In this document: positions 10,350 to 19,878 of the stretch, one piece after another
Numbering within the stretch: the first letter of the stretch is position 1
Layout of the letters: each line of letters starts with the position of its first letter
Assembly: GCA_903902855.1 (NCBI GenBank)
Contig: CAIUWK010000072.1
Coordinates: forward strand, 1-64,000
Source of the DNA: an uncultured Geobacter sp.
Lineage (GTDB): Bacteria; Desulfobacterota; Desulfuromonadia; Geobacterales; CAIOGM01
DNA: 64,000 bases
Reading direction: 5' to 3'
Position numbers and translations under genes: made by a program
The notes under the pieces: generated by a model
Databases searched by the model: none
Told to the model about the DNA's origin: nothing
What the model saw: only the letters and a program-made list of their open reading frames with translations

Positions 10350-12683
10350 ATGAGGGTGAAGATATCGACTCTGGACCGATGGGTGTCTCCCCGCCATGTG
10401 GCTTGGTTGGGGACGGTGTTGACCCTGCTCCTCTTTGCCGTGGGCTACTTCACCGCCTGGCAGGGGTATCGAAATCAGTTCATGGGCGACGCCTCGCACA
10501 AGGCGACGGTTATTATCGATTCCCTGGAGGGGCGCCTGCAGGATTTGGCTGGTGTGCGCCGATTCATGGAAGTGACGGGCTCTTTTGACCGGCAGCAGTT
10601 TTACGAGATTACCACGATGATGGCGACTCGTCCGGGGATTCAGACTCTGGCGTGGGTCCCGGTGGTTACGGCAGACCGGCGTGCGGTGGTGGAGCAGGCC
10701 GGTGAACCGGGATTTCGCATAACCCAGATGACCCCGGACGGCTCCCTGATTTCCGCCCCCCCTCGTCCAGCCTATTACCCCATCTCTTTTTTCGGAGCGC
10801 GGCAGGGGGGTGAGCAGCTCATCGGCTTTGATGAGGGATCGGACCCTGACCGGCTGGCGGCGTTGCAGGCGGCCCAGCGTAGCGGCGAGACCAGGGTGAC
10901 TGCCCGGATCAAGCTGGCCCGGGGGCACGGGAAAGAGTACGGGGTCCTCCTCTTTACCCCGGTGCGAACCTCCCGGGGGGAGGTTCGCGGTTTCGTCCTC
11001 GGGGTCGTGGGGGAAGGTGACCGGTTGGGGACCCCGCTGCAAACAACGGTCTCCCTGGCCATTGAGGCTACAGTTGATGATCTTTCCCCCCCCATGGGAG
11101 CGCAGCGGCTGCATACCTCCAGGGTGCCGGCGGAGCTCGCAGGAAAGCCTCCGGGATTGGATGATTTCTTATTTCCGCAGCTGAGGTATGCCAGAGAGTT
11201 CAGGTATGCGGGGCGTCAGTGGCGGATCAGCTGTGCCGGGAGCCGGGGATATCACGCTGAATCCGTTTCTCTGGCGTTTGTACTCATCCTGCCGTTGGGG
11301 CTGGTGATCACCCGGTTGAGTTTTCTTGCCCTGCAGCGGCAGGCGCTCTCCCATGAAGAGGTGGAACTGAAGGTCGTCACCCGGACGGCCCAGCTGGCGC
11401 TTTCCCGCAGTCATATGCAGACCATGCTGGACAATCTCCCCATGCTTGCCTGGCTCAAGGATGAGGAGGGGCGCTTCCTCATGGTTAACAATCGGTTCGC
11501 TGAGGCCGTGGGGCGACACCGGGATGAAATCCTCGGCCTCACGGTCTATGATGTCTGGCCCCCCCACCTGGCATCCCTCTATCAAGCTGATGATCGGGAG
11601 GTCTTGCAGAGGGGGCTGCGCAAGCAGATGGAAGAGTGGCAGGGTGATGAAAACGGCGGTGGCTGGTTCGAAACCTTCAGATCTCCCATCACCTCCCTTG
11701 ACGGCAGGGTTATCGGGACCACGGGGATTGCCCAGAACATTACCCGGCGCAAACAGAACGAGGAGCTGATCCTGAGACACCAGCGCGAGCTGGAAACCCT
11801 TAACGCCTCATTGGAAGCACGGATCGTGGAAGAGATTGCCAGGAGCAGGGCCAAGGATCTGCCGGCCATGCAGCAGGAGAAGCTGGCCTCCATCGGCCAA
11901 CTGGCAGCCGGTGTCGCCCACGAGGTAAATACCCCGCTGGGGTATATCGCCGGCAATATCCAGGTGTTCAAGGGGTATTTCAACAAGATGAGCAGTTACC
12001 TGGTGGCACAGGATGAACTCCTCTCCAGAGTGACAACCGACGAGCAGCGACAGGAACTGGCGGAACTGGCGCAACGTCTGGATATGGAGTATGTACTGAG
12101 TGATACCCCTGATCTCATCGACGAATCCTTGCACGGCGCGGAGCGAGTATCGCAGATCGTGCGCGATCTGAGGAGCTTTTCCCGGGTGGACGCGCTGCTG
12201 TACGAGGAGGTGGATCTGACCGTCTGTCTGGAGAGCGCGCTCAGGGTCTTGTCCCATGAGCTGACAGATGTTGCCATGGTCGCGAGAGAGGATCGGCAGA
12301 TGCCGTTCATATACTGCCAGCCCGGCGAGTTGAATCAGGTTTTTTTGAATCTGTTGCGCAACGCCGGTCAGGCCGTAGCCCCTCAGGGGCGGATCACCCT
12401 GAAGAGCTGGTATGATGACCGGTTTATCTCTGTGGCGGTGACGGATGATGGCCACGGCATCCCCGAAGAGTTGAGAACGCAGATCTTTGAACCGTTTTTT
12501 ACCACCAAGGAGGTGGGGAAGGGAACCGGGCTGGGGTTGAGTGTCTGCCGCGAAATCGTCACCCGCCATGGCGGGGAACTGTTGGTGGAGAGCACCGTGG
12601 GGGGCGGAAGCACGTTTACGGTGAAGCTCCCCCGGATCGAGAATAACGATTTCCCTCTTCATCTGCTGAGGTGCCCGGCATGA
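10350..12683 (+). CDS. CHASE-PAS sensor histidine kinase (HisKA type)
   Basis: This sensor kinase has about 777 residues from ATG 10350, two bases after the CheY-like gene. An earlier in-frame start at 10200 would run through the previous gene in another frame and is rejected. A TM at about 17-37 is followed by a CHASE domain related to that of the kinase at 1733, then a second TM, a PAS domain (LDNLPMLAWLKDEEGRFLMVNNRF), a helical linker and a HisKA box LAAGVAHEVNTPLG with the acceptor His. The ATPase domain has NQVFLNLLRNAGQA, DDGHGIPEE and GTGLGLSVCREIV. Its stop codon overlaps the hemerythrin start (ATGA), suggesting translational coupling and perhaps oxygen- or redox-linked signalling. 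Confidence 0.94.
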   Translation: MRVKISTLDRWVSPRHVAWLGTVLTLLLFAVGYFTAWQGYRNQFMGDASHKATVIIDSLEGRLQDLAGVRRFMEVTGSFDRQQFYEITTMMATRPGIQTLAWVPVVTADRRAVVEQAGEPGFRITQMTPDGSLISAPPRPAYYPISFFGARQGGEQLIGFDEGSDPDRLAALQAAQRSGETRVTARIKLARGHGKEYGVLLFTPVRTSRGEVRGFVLGVVGEGDRLGTPLQTTVSLAIEATVDDLSPPMGAQRLHTSRVPAELAGKPPGLDDFLFPQLRYAREFRYAGRQWRISCAGSRGYHAESVSLAFVLILPLGLVITRLSFLALQRQALSHEEVELKVVTRTAQLALSRSHMQTMLDNLPMLAWLKDEEGRFLMVNNRFAEAVGRHRDEILGLTVYDVWPPHLASLYQADDREVLQRGLRKQMEEWQGDENGGGWFETFRSPITSLDGRVIGTTGIAQNITRRKQNEELILRHQRELETLNASLEARIVEEIARSRAKDLPAMQQEKLASIGQLAAGVAHEVNTPLGYIAGNIQVFKGYFNKMSSYLVAQDELLSRVTTDEQRQELAELAQRLDMEYVLSDTPDLIDESLHGAERVSQIVRDLRSFSRVDALLYEEVDLTVCLESALRVLSHELTDVAMVAREDRQMPFIYCQPGELNQVFLNLLRNAGQAVAPQGRITLKSWYDDRFISVAVTDDGHGIPEELRTQIFEPFFTTKEVGKGTGLGLSVCREIVTRHGGELLVESTVGGGSTFTVKLPRIENNDFPLHLLRCPA

Positions 12684-13063
12684 ACAAGCTGCAATGGCAT
12701 GACGACTACTCGGTGGGTGATGAGGTCATAGATGGTCACCACAAGACACTTTTCAGAATATATAACATATTGCACGATATCGTGATAAACGGTAGTAAAA
12801 TAGGGACGTTTGTCGGCGTTGTCGGTGATTTGGTCTGTTATTCGGAGTATCATTTCAGGGCGGAAGAGCAATTAATGAAGGATAATAACTATTGCAACAT
12901 CGAACTGCATATCGCCGAGCATCGTTGTTTTACAGGAAAAGTAACGTATCTGAATGACAACTTTGCCGACTTCAACACAGGAATGTGTCGGGATCTATTG
13001 GTGTACCTTGGTAGCTGGCTGAAGCAGCACGTCGCGGAAGAGGATAAGAAAATTGTTGCCTGA
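12680..13063 (+). CDS. Bacteriohemerythrin
   Basis: This single-domain oxygen-binding di-iron protein has 127 residues. All seven canonical ligands can be placed: His21 (in DGHHKTLF), His58 and Glu62 (YHFRAEE), His77 and His81 (HIAEH), His117 and Asp122 (KQHVAEED). Their spacing is the same as in classical hemerythrins. The ATG at 12680 overlaps the kinase stop by 4 bases. Coupled translation with a sensor kinase suggests oxygen supply or sensing for that pathway, which is an inference. The gene is richer in A/T than its neighbours. Confidence 0.95.
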   Translation: MNKLQWHDDYSVGDEVIDGHHKTLFRIYNILHDIVINGSKIGTFVGVVGDLVCYSEYHFRAEEQLMKDNNYCNIELHIAEHRCFTGKVTYLNDNFADFNTGMCRDLLVYLGSWLKQHVAEEDKKIVA

Positions 13064-13104
13064 AAAAATTACCAGTCACCAGTAGGTTGGGGTGAACGGT
13101 TTCA

Positions 13105-13140
13105 TCGTGAACCTCAACAATATGGCGTTGGGGTTCACGA
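13105..13140. terminator. Hairpin between convergent hemerythrin and helicase genes
   Basis: TCGTGAACCTCAAC and GTTGGGGTTCACGA form an inverted repeat with one G-T-type mismatch and an 8-nt loop. It overlaps the last codons of the minus-strand helicase gene and can serve as a bidirectional terminator. Related sequence recurs near 25815. Confidence 0.6.
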
Positions 13141-15645
13141 TTCCCTGAAAAACTCTCGCATCCGGCCATAGACCTCCGCGCCGGGGCCGCTCACCGTCTC
13201 CACCTGGGGGAGCGACCGGAGAAAAATCCTTCCATAGTTTTTTGACAGGACCCGGCTGTCCAGGACCAGGACCCCACCCCGGTCGTCCCGGCTCCGGATG
13301 AGCCGACCGAACCCCTGCTTGAACTTGATCACCGCCTGGGGGACGGTGTACTCCAGGAACGGGTCACCTCCAAGGGACGAGATATGTTCCGAACGGGCCT
13401 CCAGGACCGGTTCCGTGGGGACCCGGAAGGGGAGCCGGGTGATGATCACCAGCTCCAGGGCCTTCCCCTTTACATCCACCCCTTCCCAGAACGAATCAGT
13501 GCCGAAGAGGACCGCGTTCTTTTCCTTCCGGAAGCGGTTGAGCAGCAGGCTCCGGTTGATCTCCCCCTGGCGCAGCGGGGTGAGCCCCTCTGCCGCAAGA
13601 CGGACGGCCAGCCGGTCGTAGACCCGGCGCAGGAGGTCGTAGGAGGTGAAGAGGACAAAGGCCCTCCCCTGGGAGATGAGGAGTGCCTCTAGGAGGTGCG
13701 GCTCCAGAATGGCGTCGAAGCCGTGGGCAGTCGGCTCGGCGATGTCGGAGGGGATACCGACAAATGCCTGATGTTGGTAGTCGAAGGGGGAGGGGAGCAG
13801 GAGCTCCGTGACCCGTTCCGGTGCCGCCAGGGCGATCCCGGTCCGCTTCTTGAGGAAGCTGAAACTATCCCCTATGGCCAGGGTGGCCGAGGTCACCACC
13901 ACCGTGCGGAACCGGTCCAGTACCGTCCCCTTGAAGGCCGTGGCGATCTCCAGGGGAGAGACGCAGAGTTTCAGGATCATCCCCCGCCCGCCGCTCTTCA
14001 GTTCGAACCAGCGGCAGCACCCCTCTCCTCGCAGCGTGAAGGCTCCCAGATTCTCCACGGTCCCCTCAAGTCGCCCCCGAATTCCCTTGAGATCGGTAAG
14101 CAGACCGGAAAATTTCTCCAGAATCTCGTCGGGGAGCTTCTCGCACCCCTTGAAGAGCCGCCCCAACGCCGCCACATAGTCGCCCATGAGCCGCGCCAAC
14201 TCCTCGGTCCGCTCCTCCGTCTCCCGCCAGAAACCGGTGGCGTAGATCGCCGGGGTCAGCCGGAGTTTGTACTCCCCATGGCGCTCCTTGGGAACCCGGA
14301 GTTGCTCCAGTAGTCCCAGAGCCAGGTCGTCCATGGTGGAGGTGGTGGCGTCCGCCAGCAGCAGCCGCTGGGGAAGGAGGAACGTCTCCACGATCCCGGT
14401 GAGTTCATGAAACAGTCCGTCCATATTTTCGGGGATCTCCTTGGCAAGGAGGGCCGACAGCCGGGGAAGGAGTCCCTTCTGAGGCTTGCGGGGCTGCTGG
14501 AGCCCGGCCAGGAGTTTGAGGAGCCCGTAGCGGGAGACCTGGCTGGAGAGGAAGCTGGTGGCGATGTCTTCCAGATGGTGTCCCTCATCAAAGATGAGCC
14601 GGGAAAAAGGGGGGAGCACTGCCGACGATTCATAGCCGGTCTCGGAGCGAACCGCCACATCGGCCATGAGGAGGGCGTGGTTCACCACCAGGAGATCGGC
14701 TCCGGCGGCCTCCCTCCGGGCGGTATAGAAAAAGCATTTCGTATACCAGGGGCACTTGACCCGGCCGCACTGGTCGGCCTCGCAGTGAACCTCTTCCCAG
14801 ATCTCGTCCCGGGGGGGGACGCTCATGTCGCTGCGGCACCCCTCAGCGGTCCTGGCGCTCCACTGGATGATCGCCTGCAGCTCCGTGGCATGCTCGTCGG
14901 CAAAGAGAGCCGGTTCGATTTTGATTCCTTCCAGCTTCCGGATGCAGAGATAGTTGCTCCGTCCCTTGACCAGCACCGCCCGGAATTTTTCCGGGATGAT
15001 TGATTGCAGGAAAGGGAGATCCTTCCGGATGAGCTGCTCCTGGAGGTTGATGGTGTTGGTGGAGACGACGACCCGCTCCTTGTTGCGCAGGGCCCAGAAG
15101 ATGGCTGGGAGGAGATAGGCCAGGGACTTGCCGGTGCCGGTCCCCGCCTCGATGACGGCGATCCGGCCACCGTTGAACGCCTCGGCCACGGCGAAACACA
15201 TCCGGACCTGCTCCTCCCGGAATTCATAACCGGTGAGCTTTTTGGTGATGGTCCCTTCCGGCCCGAAGAGCCCTTCTATCTCGGGGTACGAGAGAGGGAT
15301 AACCTCCTTCCGGGCAAAGGGGGGGACGGTCTGGACGCAGTGAGTGGCATCGTTATTGATGAGGTAGAACCCCACCCCGCGATTGCCGAAGAGGGAAGAG
15401 ACCCCGATATCGGCTTCAGAGGGGGTCAGCTGACCGGAGGGATGGTTATGGATCACCACGTCGCCGTAGGACGCGGTGATCATGATGGCGGCCACGGCGT
15501 CCCGGTTCCCCCGAGCCAGCGGCTCCACATCGATGACGACCTTCGCCTCGTCGGTCCGTCCCAGGAAAAAGACTTCATTGCCGCCGGCGTCGGCGATCTC
15601 TTCCCTCAGCCGATTCAGGACATGTTCGGTAAAATAGCGCTTCAT
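13135..15645 (-). CDS. DinG/XPD-family Fe-S helicase with N-terminal JAMM (RadC-like) domain
   Basis: This protein of 836 residues fuses two domains. Residues 1-110 are a JAMM/MPN fold: Glu24 and an exact HxHx7SxxD motif (His66, His68, Ser76, Asp79), as in RadC-type or metalloprotease proteins. Residues from about 140 are a superfamily 2 DNA helicase. They have Walker A EAGTGTGKS (166-174), a DEGH Walker B box, and four cysteines (Cys234, 293, 298, 304) with DinG-like 5/6 spacing, the expected 4Fe-4S site. The C-terminal motifs FGTDSFWEGVDVKG and QGFGRLIRSRDDRG complete the helicase. The likely role is unwinding of damaged or structured DNA. Whether the JAMM domain is catalytic is unknown. 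Confidence 0.93.
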   Translation of the reverse strand: MKRYFTEHVLNRLREEIADAGGNEVFFLGRTDEAKVVIDVEPLARGNRDAVAAIMITASYGDVVIHNHPSGQLTPSEADIGVSSLFGNRGVGFYLINNDATHCVQTVPPFARKEVIPLSYPEIEGLFGPEGTITKKLTGYEFREEQVRMCFAVAEAFNGGRIAVIEAGTGTGKSLAYLLPAIFWALRNKERVVVSTNTINLQEQLIRKDLPFLQSIIPEKFRAVLVKGRSNYLCIRKLEGIKIEPALFADEHATELQAIIQWSARTAEGCRSDMSVPPRDEIWEEVHCEADQCGRVKCPWYTKCFFYTARREAAGADLLVVNHALLMADVAVRSETGYESSAVLPPFSRLIFDEGHHLEDIATSFLSSQVSRYGLLKLLAGLQQPRKPQKGLLPRLSALLAKEIPENMDGLFHELTGIVETFLLPQRLLLADATTSTMDDLALGLLEQLRVPKERHGEYKLRLTPAIYATGFWRETEERTEELARLMGDYVAALGRLFKGCEKLPDEILEKFSGLLTDLKGIRGRLEGTVENLGAFTLRGEGCCRWFELKSGGRGMILKLCVSPLEIATAFKGTVLDRFRTVVVTSATLAIGDSFSFLKKRTGIALAAPERVTELLLPSPFDYQHQAFVGIPSDIAEPTAHGFDAILEPHLLEALLISQGRAFVLFTSYDLLRRVYDRLAVRLAAEGLTPLRQGEINRSLLLNRFRKEKNAVLFGTDSFWEGVDVKGKALELVIITRLPFRVPTEPVLEARSEHISSLGGDPFLEYTVPQAVIKFKQGFGRLIRSRDDRGGVLVLDSRVLSKNYGRIFLRSLPQVETVSGPGAEVYGRMREFFRES

Positions 15646-15777
15646 GGGACGGGAGAATACCTTCTTTATGCCGCTGCGGCAACCGTGTTGTGCATCGTCC
15701 CCCTTTTCAGGAATATTGCCCTTACATCACTTTTCGCATATAGTAGCCGCTGCGGTGATAAAGAGAGGGGTTAACCA

Positions 15778-16527
15778 GTGACACAAGGTATCCGGCTGGA
15801 CAATCTGACCTATTCCGTTGACGGCAGGACGATCCTTCGGGAGATGAACCTTCTGGTGGCAAAAGGGGTGAACCGGACCATCCTGGGTGCCTCCGGTGTG
15901 GGGAAGACCACCATTCTGAAATTGATGCTGGGACTCCTCAAGCCTGATTCGGGGAGGGTGAGCATCGACGGACACCAGCTCTGCGACCTTTCCGAGGGGA
16001 AGTTGATCAAAGTCCGAAGCCGCATCGCCATCGTCTTCCAGGGGGGGGCGCTCTTCGACTCCATGACCGTGGGGGAGAATGTGGGGTACCGGTTACTGGA
16101 AGAGGGGCGACCGGGAGCAGAGGTGGAGCGGGTGGTCCGGGAGAAACTCTCCTTTGTCGGGCTGGAGGACACCATCGACCGCTATCCGGCCCAGCTCTCC
16201 GGCGGTATGAAAAAACGGGCAGCCATCGCCCGGGCACTGGCTTCGGAGCCGGATTACATCTTCTTCGACGAACCTACCACCGGCCTCGATCCCATCGGAG
16301 TCTATAATATCTGCAACGTCATCCGGCGGCTCCAGGCCGAGGGGAAGACCACCCTCATGGTGACCCATGATCTGGAGACCGCCTTCAACGTCTCGGACCG
16401 CTTCTCCTTTATCCACCAGGCAAAGCTGATCTTCGAGGGAACCGAGGAGGAGATGTTCTCCTCGGATTTACCGGCGATCCGGGAGTTTCTGGAACCGACG
16501 GACGAATCGCTTTTTACAAGAAAGTGA
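15778..16527 (+). CDS. mlaF: ABC transporter ATP-binding protein, MlaF type
   Basis: This cytosolic ATPase of 249 residues belongs to a Mla-type phospholipid/MCE transporter of the cell envelope. It shows Walker A GASGVGKTT (37-45), the Q-loop (IVFQGGALFDSMTVGENV), the signature LSGGMKKRAAIARAL and Walker B YIFFDEPTTGLDP. The GALFDSMTV and GGMKKR forms are typical of the MlaF subfamily. The start is GTG 15778, after GAGAGGGG. The MCE protein gene follows about 100 bp downstream. A MlaE-type permease would be expected next to it, but none is present. Confidence 0.94.
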   Translation: MTQGIRLDNLTYSVDGRTILREMNLLVAKGVNRTILGASGVGKTTILKLMLGLLKPDSGRVSIDGHQLCDLSEGKLIKVRSRIAIVFQGGALFDSMTVGENVGYRLLEEGRPGAEVERVVREKLSFVGLEDTIDRYPAQLSGGMKKRAAIARALASEPDYIFFDEPTTGLDPIGVYNICNVIRRLQAEGKTTLMVTHDLETAFNVSDRFSFIHQAKLIFEGTEEEMFSSDLPAIREFLEPTDESLFTRK

Positions 16528-16548
16528 AAAAACTGTGAAACGTGAATA

Positions 16549-16606
16549 GTGAATGGTGAAAAGTGCAGGGCGGCAGAAAGAGGGTTTTGTTCTTTTCACC
16601 ATTCAC
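16549..16606. repeat. ATTCACCATTCAC-family inverted repeat between mlaF and mlaD
   Basis: GTGAATGGTGAAAAG at 16549-16563 pairs perfectly with CTTTTCACCATTCAC at 16592-16606. Related ATTCACCATTCACTATTCAC sequence occurs at about 58461-58490 before prmC. Confidence 0.8.
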
Positions 16607-16626
16607 GTTATTCAGAGAGGAACACG

Positions 16627-17709
16627 ATGAAACGAAGCGACGATATAGCATGGGCCCAGGTTCGGGTGGGGATATTCATCATCTGCGCCCTTCTCTTTTT
16701 GGCGGGGGGAATCATTCTCATGGGGCAGAAGACCAAGCTCTTCTCCTCCATGGAAACTCTGTCGGTGATCATGAAAGACGTTGCCGGCCTGAAGGTGGGG
16801 GCGCCGGTCTGGCTGGCGGGGATGGATGTGGGGGTTGTCACCAGCATCGATTTTGAACATCCCGAAAAGAGCAACGAGGTGGAGATCGTCCTGGAGGTTG
16901 GCGGAAAGTCGCTGAAAAAGATCGGACACGATTCCATCGTCACCATCAAGACCCGGGGGCTCATGGGGGAAAAGTACGTGGACATAACTCCCACCAATGA
17001 CTATTCGGCCAAGCCGCTCCGGCGGCTGGTGGGGCAGCAGACCGTCCGTATGGAAGACGTGATGAAGAAGGCTGACTCATCCTTCGAGATGCTCAACGGG
17101 ATCATCGGCCGGATCAATCAGGGGGAGGGAACCTTCGGACGGTTTACCAAGGACCCGAAACTCTATGACAATCTGGTGATTCTCTCCAAGCAGTTAAACC
17201 GGATCGTCGTGAATATCAACAGCGGCAAAGGGACCATCGGCAAGCTGGTGGGGAGCAGCGAACCCTATGACCGGCTCCTCACCATTCTTGATCGGGCTGA
17301 CCGGACTCTTCAGGAGATCAGTGAGTCCGACGGGACCATGAACCGCTTCATCCATGATCGCCAGCTCTACGACAAGCTGGTGGTCCTGGCCGACAAGAGC
17401 GTCCAGGCCGCCGAAGACGTGCGGGCTCTGAACCGGAAGATCACCTCATCGGAAGGGACCATCGGTCTGCTCATCAATGACCGGAAGCTCTACGACAAGA
17501 GCACCGACCTGTTGACCCGCGCCGACAACTCCCTCAAGTCTCTGGAAGAGGTTACCACCCGGATCAACCAGGGGGAGGGGACCGCGGGGAAACTGGTGAG
17601 CGACAAGGAGCTGTATAACAAGCTGGACAAGATGGTGAACTCGGTGGACGAGTTGGTGAACGATATCAAGAAGAACCCCGGCCGGTACGTGAAGTTCTCG
17701 CTGTTTTGA
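16627..17709 (+). CDS. mlaD: MCE-family substrate-binding protein, MlaD type
   Basis: This inner-membrane-anchored lipid-binding subunit has about 360 residues from ATG 16627 (AGAGAGG upstream). An earlier in-frame start runs through the inverted repeat and is rejected. One TM at about 14-36 is followed by the MCE domain (VIMKDVAGLKVGAPVWLAGMDVG through TRGLMGEKYVDI). The C-terminal half has five degenerate repeats of the form GTxGxLxxDxxLYDxL, a periplasmic helical region seen in long MCE proteins. It should hand lipids between the outer membrane and the ABC transporter, with MlaF supplying energy. It ends in RYVKFSLF, a common ending for this family. Confidence 0.93.
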   Translation: MKRSDDIAWAQVRVGIFIICALLFLAGGIILMGQKTKLFSSMETLSVIMKDVAGLKVGAPVWLAGMDVGVVTSIDFEHPEKSNEVEIVLEVGGKSLKKIGHDSIVTIKTRGLMGEKYVDITPTNDYSAKPLRRLVGQQTVRMEDVMKKADSSFEMLNGIIGRINQGEGTFGRFTKDPKLYDNLVILSKQLNRIVVNINSGKGTIGKLVGSSEPYDRLLTILDRADRTLQEISESDGTMNRFIHDRQLYDKLVVLADKSVQAAEDVRALNRKITSSEGTIGLLINDRKLYDKSTDLLTRADNSLKSLEEVTTRINQGEGTAGKLVSDKELYNKLDKMVNSVDELVNDIKKNPGRYVKFSLF

Positions 17710-17799
17710 GGAAGTGCCTCTCGTCGCCATTAACTGCCGTCTCCACCCGCCTGCTGGTGACATCGATGAGCGACGTACTGTAGCTTTCCGGAGGTGAAC

Positions 17800-19878
17800 A
17801 TGACCTACCTGGCGGAAAAATCACGGGAGCTTCTCAGGGTCGGCTCGGGGTTTCCCGGAGCCGAATTCCGTGACGGGCAGGAAGAGGCCATTCGCCATAT
17901 CGTGGAGGGGCGAGGTCGTTTGCTGGTGGTGCAGAAGACCGGCTGGGGGAAGAGCTTCGTTTATTTTATCGCCGCCAAGCTGCTCCGGGAAGGGGGTAAC
18001 GGACCCGCTTTGTTGATTTCTCCTCTCCTTTCCCTCATGCGAAATCAGATTACAGCGGCGCAGCGGATGGGGGTGCGGGCCGCCACCGTCAACTCCGATA
18101 ACCTGGACGAATGGAGTGATGTTGAAGAGCGGTTCGGGCGCAATGAGATCGACATCCTGTTGATCTCACCGGAGAGGCTGGCAAACGAACGGTTCCGCAC
18201 CCAGGTTTTGGCTCGCATCGCCGGGCAGATTTCGCTCTTGGTGATCGACGAGGCTCACTGCATTTCCGACTGGGGCCACGATTTTCGTCCTCATTATCGT
18301 CTGCTGGAGCGGATTGTCAGATCATTACCCCCCAATCTGCGACTCCTTGCCACCACGGCCACCGCCAACAATCGTGTGCTGGCTGACCTGGCCACGGTGC
18401 TGGGTCCCAAGCTGGAGGTGTCACGGGGAGATCTGAACCGGAGCTCGCTTTCGCTTCAGACCATCTCCTTACCCAGTCAGGCGGAGCGTCTGTCTTGGCT
18501 GGCTGAACAGCTGGCAACGCTTCAGGGGCACGGCATCATCTACACCCTGACGGTGCGTGACGCCGAGCAGGTTGCCGGTTGGCTGAAGAGCCGTGGCCTC
18601 AGCGTGGCAGCGTACACCGGACAAACCGGTCCCGGCCGGGAAGAGCTGGAACAGGCGCTGCTCCAGAACCGGGTCAAGGCGCTGGTGGCCACTACGGCCC
18701 TGGGGATGGGGTACGACAAGCCGGATCTGGCATTTGTCATTCATTATCAAACACCGGGTTCCGTGGTGGCCTACTACCAGCAGGCAGGCCGGGCCGGACG
18801 CGCTCTGGATGCAGCTTATGGGGTCCTGTTGAGCGGCGAAGAAGAGACGAACATCACCGACTGGTTCATCAAGAGCGCCTTTCCCACCCGCCGGGAGGTG
18901 GCCGCCGTCCTGGAAGCGCTGGAGAAAGAGTCTGACGGGTTGTCGGTTCCCGAGATCATGGCCCGGGTAAATGTGAGCAAAGGGAGGATCGAGAAGACGA
19001 TTGCTCTCCTCTCCTTGGAATCTCCCGCCCCCATCGCAAAACAGGGACACAAGTGGCAGCTCACGGTCGCAACTCTGAGCGAGGAGTTCTGGGCGCGTGC
19101 GGAGCGACTCACTGCCCTGCGCCGCACCGAACAGCAGCAGATGCAGGAGTATGTCAGGCTCCCCTTCGGCGAGCATATGGGGTTTCTCGTGAGGGCGCTT
19201 GATGGCGACCCGTGCGGCGTCACTCCTCCTCTCCTGGCGCCGCTCCCCACCTCCGTGGATGAGGTCCTGGTCCGGGAGGCGGTGGCATTTCTGCGCCGCG
19301 AGGGGCTCATCATCGAGCCGCGCAAGAAATGGCCGGACGGCGGGATGCCTCAGTACCAGGTGAAGGGGTTTATTAACGAGGGGCATCTGGCACAACCGGG
19401 GAGAGCACTCTCCATCCTGGGGGATGCCGGTTGGGGGGGAGTCGTCGGGCACGGCAGATCCCTTGATCACCACTTCTCTGATGACCTGGTGGCGGCATGC
19501 GCGAAGATGATCGGAGAGTGGAACCCGCAAACGTTCCCCACCTGGGTGACCTGTATCCCGTCCCTTCGCCACCCTGATCTTGTCCCCGATTTCGCTCGGC
19601 GGCTGGCCGATGCTCTGGGACTCCCCTTTCATGTTGTTCTGGCCAAAACCGACCCTCGTCCTGCACAGAAGAGTATGGCAAACAGTACCCAGCAGGCGCG
19701 AAACATCGACGGCTCTCTCGCTTTTTGCGCCCCAAGGCTCCCCCGGCGAGGCCCCATGTTTCTCGTGGACGACCTGGTTGATTCACGCTGGACCTTTACC
19801 GTGGCCGCGTGGCTGTTGCGCAGTCACGGCAGCGGTGAGGTCTGGCCGGTGGCACTTGCACAGGCAGGGCGGGATTGA
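17800..19878 (+). CDS. recQ: RecQ-family DNA helicase with C-terminal phosphoribosyltransferase-like domain
   Basis: This ATP-dependent 3'-5' DNA helicase has about 692 residues from ATG 17800 (GGAGG at 17790-17793). Helicase motifs are FRDGQEEAI (motif 0), TGWGKS (47-52), [17 protein letters not shown] (from about 150), LATTATA and QQAGRAGRA. After the winged-helix region, the last 180 residues look like a ComF-type PRTase. They contain [24 protein letters not shown], then a PRPP-loop-like [16 protein letters not shown] at 654-669. Long RecQ-PRTase fusions of this kind are, from memory, common in Actinobacteria. The gene overlaps a dprA-like gene (TGATG). Together the PRTase and DprA domains match the domain pair of ShosTA. 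A role in phage defence is inferred. Confidence 0.9.
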   Translation: MTYLAEKSRELLRVGSGFPGAEFRDGQEEAIRHIVEGRGRLLVVQKTGWGKSFVYFIAAKLLREGGNGPALLISPLLSLMRNQITAAQRMGVRAATVNSDNLDEWSDVEERFGRNEIDILLISPERLANERFRTQVLARIAGQISLLVIDEAHCISDWGHDFRPHYRLLERIVRSLPPNLRLLATTATANNRVLADLATVLGPKLEVSRGDLNRSSLSLQTISLPSQAERLSWLAEQLATLQGHGIIYTLTVRDAEQVAGWLKSRGLSVAAYTGQTGPGREELEQALLQNRVKALVATTALGMGYDKPDLAFVIHYQTPGSVVAYYQQAGRAGRALDAAYGVLLSGEEETNITDWFIKSAFPTRREVAAVLEALEKESDGLSVPEIMARVNVSKGRIEKTIALLSLESPAPIAKQGHKWQLTVATLSEEFWARAERLTALRRTEQQQMQEYVRLPFGEHMGFLVRALDGDPCGVTPPLLAPLPTSVDEVLVREAVAFLRREGLIIEPRKKWPDGGMPQYQVKGFINEGHLAQPGRALSILGDAGWGGVVGHGRSLDHHFSDDLVAACAKMIGEWNPQTFPTWVTCIPSLRHPDLVPDFARRLADALGLPFHVVLAKTDPRPAQKSMANSTQQARNIDGSLAFCAPRLPRRGPMFLVDDLVDSRWTFTVAAWLLRSHGSGEVWPVALAQAGRD

